DNA of 9,149 bases from Candidatus Kapaibacterium sp. (GTDB taxonomy: Bacteria; Bacteroidota; Ignavibacteria; Kapaibacteriales; UBA961). Position 1 is the stretch's first letter. Every line of letters starts with the position of its first letter. The notes under the pieces are model-generated. The model saw only the letters and a list, made by a program, of their open reading frames with translations, was not told where the DNA came from and searched no databases. Location: NCBI GenBank assembly GCA_023253875.1, contig JALRFC010000054.1, positions 1 to 9,149 on the forward strand. The letters run 5' to 3'. Position numbers and translations under genes: made by a program. Shown in pieces: positions 6,069-9,149 of the stretch.

Positions 6069-7325
6069 ATGCTTCAATATTTTATCCGAAGATTATTATT
6101 TGCAGTGCCAACCTTTTTTGGTTGTACGATTATTGTATTCTTCATCGTTAATCTCGCTCCTGGTGGACCATATGAACAGCAGGTTCAAGCGCTTAAAGCA
6201 GGTTCGGGATTTGGTATCGGTTCAGAAGCTTCTGGAACAGCCAAAGATGGAGCGGCTACTATTCCACCTACTGCTTTGGCAGAACTGAAAAGATATTATG
6301 GTTTCGATAAACCTGTCTATGTACGTTATCTCATATGGTTAGGTTTGTGGCCTCGCGAAACAGATAGTTATAATGTGAAATTGGGCGAACCTCGAAATGT
6401 AGGCGAAGGTAGATATGTCATAGTCAATCAACAACAAGATGGTACATATTCCATTATTGACAAGGACACCAAAGAATCTCAAACACATGTTTGGACAGCA
6501 GAGAATGCAGTTCTTGATTCCACAGGATTTAGACAATTACGTGTATTCAAAACTGAATATGCCGGCATCCTTACCGGACACTTTGGCAATTCCTATGAAT
6601 ATCGTGAACCTGTCATTGACTTGATAGCTTCTCGTATTCCTATATCATTGCAATTTGGTGTCATTGGATTGGTACTGAGTTATGTAATCTGTGTATACTT
6701 GGGTATTCAAAAGGCATTAAGACATGGTTCTACATTCGATTTGGTTTCCAGTTCTACAATATTAATCAGCTATTCTATACCTGGTTGGGCACTTGGCTTA
6801 TTATTACTGGTATTACTCGGTGGTGGATCATTCTTTGATGTATTCCCATTGGGTGGTTTACAATCTCGAGAATATGAATCTCTCAGTCTAGGTGAAAAGA
6901 TACTGGACAGAGCCCATCATTTTGTGCTTCCTGTTATTGCCTCTACTATTCAATCATTTGCTACGCTGACTTTGCTCATGAAGAATTCTCTTCTAGAGAA
7001 TCTTTCACAAGATTATATCCGTACTGCATTTGCAAAAGGTTTGAAAGAAAAGCGTATTATTTGGCTTCATGCGATGCGTAATTCTGTTATTCCCATTGCT
7101 GCTAATATCGGACATATCATAGGTATTGCTTTTGTTGGTTCATTCTTTATTGAAACGACTTTCAATATAGAAGGCATTGGTAAGCTTTCATATTATGCGA
7201 TATTATCACGTGACTATACTGTCGTATTTGCTTTTACAGTCATTGGTGTGATGGTTAATTTATTTGGAGCCATCATTTCTGATTTTGTACTCGCATTGAT
7301 TGATCCACGAATTCGATTTAGGTAA
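6069..7325 (+). CDS. yejB: Peptide ABC transporter permease, YejB-like (DppB/OppB family)
   Basis: The 418-residue inner-membrane protein begins YFIRRLLFAVPT and has NLAPGGP after its first helix, the hallmark of the DppB/YejB family. GFDKPVYVRY (78-87) is also conserved. Six membrane segments can be seen at about 9-30, 195-215, 228-250, 284-304, 340-362 and 383-410. The cytoplasmic EAA loop that docks on the ATPase lies at about 316-342 (TAFAKGLKEK... then NSVIP). Segments GGGSFFDVFPLGGL (251-264) and SRDYTVVF (380-387), and the ending ALIDPRIRF, match E. coli YejB closely, so YejB is favoured over DppB/OppB. E. coli YejB is about 364 residues. The excess is mostly one periplasmic insertion at about residues 95-165. 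It pairs with the next gene product to form the transmembrane channel. The next gene starts 3 bases after its stop, suggesting translational coupling. Confidence 0.92.
   Translation: MLQYFIRRLLFAVPTFFGCTIIVFFIVNLAPGGPYEQQVQALKAGSGFGIGSEASGTAKDGAATIPPTALAELKRYYGFDKPVYVRYLIWLGLWPRETDSYNVKLGEPRNVGEGRYVIVNQQQDGTYSIIDKDTKESQTHVWTAENAVLDSTGFRQLRVFKTEYAGILTGHFGNSYEYREPVIDLIASRIPISLQFGVIGLVLSYVICVYLGIQKALRHGSTFDLVSSSTILISYSIPGWALGLLLLVLLGGGSFFDVFPLGGLQSREYESLSLGEKILDRAHHFVLPVIASTIQSFATLTLLMKNSLLENLSQDYIRTAFAKGLKEKRIIWLHAMRNSVIPIAANIGHIIGIAFVGSFFIETTFNIEGIGKLSYYAILSRDYTVVFAFTVIGVMVNLFGAIISDFVLALIDPRIRFR
6351..6563 (+). other. Periplasmic insertion in the YejB-like permease
   Basis: Residues 95-165 of the permease fall between the first and second membrane segments, in the periplasmic loop. 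Compared with E. coli YejB as I recall it, the flanks (YVRYLIWLGL before, GILTGHFGNSYEYRE after) align, but about 70 residues have no counterpart. The insert is hydrophilic with alternating beta-like strands (GRYVIVNQQ, GTYSIIDKD, RQLRVFKTEY). It looks like a small beta domain that could contact the binding protein. I do not recognise it as a named domain. Confidence 0.6.
7319..7322 (+). promoter_or_regulatory. Ribosome binding site of the YejE-like permease gene inside the upstream gene's end
   Basis: TAGG lies 6 bases before the ATG at 7329 and overlaps the final codon of the YejB-like gene; its stop TAA (7323-7325) occupies the spacer. This arrangement favours coupled translation of the two permease halves in equal amounts. 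Confidence 0.5.
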
Positions 7326-7328
7326 TAC

Positions 7329-8450
7329 ATGTCTCAAACAGTTCAAAAATCAGGTTCTCGTTCAATCGGACAAAGAAGATGGCAAAAGTTCAAAACCATC
7401 AAAAGAGGATATTATTCATTGGTGATTTTGACAACCATGTATATACTCTCATTCTTATTACCTGTCCTTGTCAATGATAAAGCTCTGATGGTACGATATA
7501 ATGGCGAATATCATTTTCCTGCATTTACTTCTTTAGTCGCTTCTTTTCCTGTCATAGATCAATTCGTCAGCGTTTTTCAAAGTGGAGAATCTCTCGGACA
7601 ATTAGGAAATCCGGGTCAAGTACGATATAGAGATTTACAAAAGCAATATGAAAATGAGAATGGTGATAATATCGTAATCATGCCGCTCTATCCATATGGT
7701 CCGATTGAAGATATCACTACTGATGGCAATTCTGCTTTCATGGAACCATTGGTGTCTGAGGAAGGTCAACCAGCAAGACTGATGGGAACAGATGAAAATG
7801 GTCGAGATGTATTTGCTCGCATGGCATATGGTTTCAAAGTGTCCATTTCATTTGCCTTGATTTTGGTTTTCTTGGAATATCTGATTGGGATTCCCATTGG
7901 AGGATTGCTTGGTTTTAAAGGTGGATATTATGATTTGATTGGTCAGCGAATCTTGGAAATGTGGGCAACTTTGCCGACACTCTTTTTGATTATCATTGTT
8001 GTGTCATTTATACAACCAAGTTTTATTCTCTTGGTACTTCTATTGTCTCTCACGGCATGGATTCCCATCACAACATATATTCGCGCTGAATTCTATAGAG
8101 AAAAGTCCAAAGATTATGTAGCTGCTGCAATTTCCATTGGTGTACCTACATGGAAAATTATGTTCAAACATATTCTTCCAAATTCACTCGTTCCAATTAT
8201 CACGAATTTCCCATTTGCTGTTGTAGCCGGCATTACCGCATTGGTTGCACTAGACTTTTTGGGATTTGGATTACCACCACCAACGCCATCTTGGGGTCAA
8301 ATGTTAAGTACCGGACTACAAAATCTTACAAAATGGTGGCTTGTCTTTTCACCCATGGCAGCTTTGTTTGCTACCCTCATTATGATTGTCTTCATTGGTG
8401 AAGCCATAAGAGAGGCATTTGATCCAAAGACATTTTCCAGATTACGCTAA
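7329..8450 (+). CDS. yejE: Peptide ABC transporter permease, YejE-like (DppC/OppC family)
   Basis: The 373-residue inner-membrane protein opens with the short cytoplasmic segment RRWQKFKTIKRGYYSL, then a first helix and LVNDKALMVRYNGEYHFP (47-64). The last is the distinctive YejE motif (E. coli has NDKPLLVRYDG at this point). The family signature GTDENGRDVFARMAYG (153-168) marks entry to the permease core. The EAA loop is at about 262-285 (DYVAAAISIG... KHILPN). LDFLGFGLP (308-316) with SWGQML, and the C-terminal GEAIREAFDP (357-366), are also typical. Six membrane segments lie near 30-48, 170-196, 209-228, 231-248, 288-310 and 338-358. The periplasmic stretch between residues 49 and 153 is about 20 residues longer than in E. 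coli YejE. It forms the channel with the YejB-like partner. Confidence 0.92.
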   Translation: MSQTVQKSGSRSIGQRRWQKFKTIKRGYYSLVILTTMYILSFLLPVLVNDKALMVRYNGEYHFPAFTSLVASFPVIDQFVSVFQSGESLGQLGNPGQVRYRDLQKQYENENGDNIVIMPLYPYGPIEDITTDGNSAFMEPLVSEEGQPARLMGTDENGRDVFARMAYGFKVSISFALILVFLEYLIGIPIGGLLGFKGGYYDLIGQRILEMWATLPTLFLIIIVVSFIQPSFILLVLLLSLTAWIPITTYIRAEFYREKSKDYVAAAISIGVPTWKIMFKHILPNSLVPIITNFPFAVVAGITALVALDFLGFGLPPPTPSWGQMLSTGLQNLTKWWLVFSPMAALFATLIMIVFIGEAIREAFDPKTFSRLR

Positions 8451-8456
8451 TCATAC

Positions 8457-8460
8457 TAGG
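8457..8460 (+). promoter_or_regulatory. Weak ribosome binding site and GTG start of the ATPase gene
   Basis: TAGG lies 8 bases before the GTG at 8469. The in-frame stop TAG at 8457-8459, part of the same sequence, excludes any start further upstream. The next in-frame ATG is at codon 57, past the Walker A motif. GTG at 8469 is therefore the only sensible start. Confidence 0.6.
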
Positions 8461-8468
8461 TTATTCTT

Positions 8469-9149
8469 GTGAATAAGGAATTACTCTTCTCGATTGAGAA
8501 TCTCAAAACATATTTCACGGTAGAAGGCAAAGATGCCAAAGCTGTGGATGGTGTGACTTTTGATATTTACCAAGGTGAAACTCTTGGTTTGGTTGGTGAA
8601 TCAGGTTCAGGAAAATCAGTTACTGCATTATCCCTCATGAAATTGATTCCCAATCCACCGGGAAGAATAGTCGATGGGAAGATCTTGTATAAAGGTAAAG
8701 ATATCGTACAGGCCTCCTATGAGGAGATGTATGCGATTCGTGGTAAAGAAATAGCGATGATCTTTCAAGAACCAATGACTTCACTCAATCCGGTATTTCC
8801 CGTTGGAATGCAAATTGAAGAAGTTATCATGGTTCATGAAGGATTGCATAAGACCGAAGCCAGACAAAGAGCCATAGAGATGTTGGCTTTGGTTGGTATT
8901 CCTGCACCTGAAAAGCGTATTGATGACTATCCGCATCAATTTTCGGGAGGAATGAGACAAAGAGTGATGATTGCCATCGCTTTGGCTTGTAATCCTGCTT
9001 TACTCATTGCTGATGAACCAACGACAGCATTGGATGTTACCATTCAGGCCCAAATTCTTGAACTCATGCTCACATTAAAAGAGAAGAGAAAAGAAGCAGC
9101 AATCCTCCTTATTACCCATGATTTAGCTGTTGTTGCTGAATTATGTAAT
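8469..9149 (+). CDS. Peptide ABC transporter ATP-binding protein, YejF/DppD-like, 3' partial
   Basis: The first 227 residues are present; the frame is open at the window edge. It is the cytoplasmic ATPase that powers the preceding permeases. Every core nucleotide-binding element is present: Walker A GESGSGKS (43-50), Q-loop Q100 in MIFQEPMTSLNP (97-108), signature FSGGMRQR (158-165), Walker B LLIADE (178-183), D-loop ALD (187-189) and switch H217 in LLITHDL. The start is GTG, fixed by an in-frame stop just upstream. The MIFQEPM(T/V)SLNP and SVTALS segments place it in the DppD/OppD/YejF group. Whether the protein is a fused two-domain YejF (about 530 residues) or a single-domain DppD-type with a separate DppF partner cannot be told here. 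It starts 18 bases after the YejE-like stop, so it belongs to the same operon. Confidence 0.93.
   Translation, partial: MNKELLFSIENLKTYFTVEGKDAKAVDGVTFDIYQGETLGLVGESGSGKSVTALSLMKLIPNPPGRIVDGKILYKGKDIVQASYEEMYAIRGKEIAMIFQEPMTSLNPVFPVGMQIEEVIMVHEGLHKTEARQRAIEMLALVGIPAPEKRIDDYPHQFSGGMRQRVMIAIALACNPALLIADEPTTALDVTIQAQILELMLTLKEKRKEAAILLITHDLAVVAELCN

Noticed and set aside
6985..7001. Inverted repeat with 7-bp arms and a 3-base loop
   Set aside because: It lies inside the YejB-like coding region, encodes an ordinary KNSLLENL segment, has no T-tract and is expected by chance in AT-rich DNA.

Overview
The window is AT-rich (roughly 60% A+T by eye) and fully coding on the + strand. It most likely comes from the Bacteroidota/FCB group (Bacteroidota proper, Ignavibacteria or Kapabacteria-like lineages). 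The main reason is the first gene: a secreted Asp-box beta-propeller protein that ends in a typical type IX secretion (T9SS, Por-type) C-terminal sorting domain. That machinery is essentially restricted to this group. The acyl-CoA carboxylase beta subunit also resembles the form I associate with Bacteroidota. I cannot place the genus.

Layout. (1) Bases 1-2226 hold the 3' part of the secreted protein: Asp-box propeller, two matching Cys-bounded Ig-like modules, a third divergent module and the T9SS tail. (2) Bases 2227-2365 are a 139-base gap with a strong intrinsic terminator (2244-2282) followed by a short AT-rich stretch that probably holds a promoter. (3) Bases 2366-4030 encode an acyl-CoA carboxylase carboxyltransferase (beta) subunit. 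(4) Bases 4069-9149 encode four consecutive genes of a peptide/nickel-family ABC importer of the YejABEF type: a lipoprotein substrate-binding protein, two permeases and the first 227 residues of an ATPase cut by the window edge. Gaps between genes from 2366 onward are 38, 35, 3 and 18 bases, and none holds a recognisable terminator. The carboxyltransferase and the transporter may therefore be one transcription unit.

How the genes work together. The four transporter genes should form one complex. The lipid-anchored binding protein captures an oligopeptide (or peptide-like compound) in the periplasm and passes it to the heterodimeric permease, which the ATPase powers. The carboxyltransferase belongs to acyl-CoA metabolism (branched-chain amino acid, odd-chain acyl-CoA or malonyl-CoA pathways). 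A link to imported peptides through amino acid catabolism is possible but is inference from gene order only.

I found no mobile element, CRISPR array, tRNA, rRNA or recognisable riboswitch, and nothing that clearly amounts to an undescribed system. The points most worth checking are a roughly 70-residue periplasmic insertion in the YejB-like permease, the lipoprotein form of the YejA-like protein, and the carboxyltransferase/importer linkage. No intergenic stretch exceeds 300 bases.
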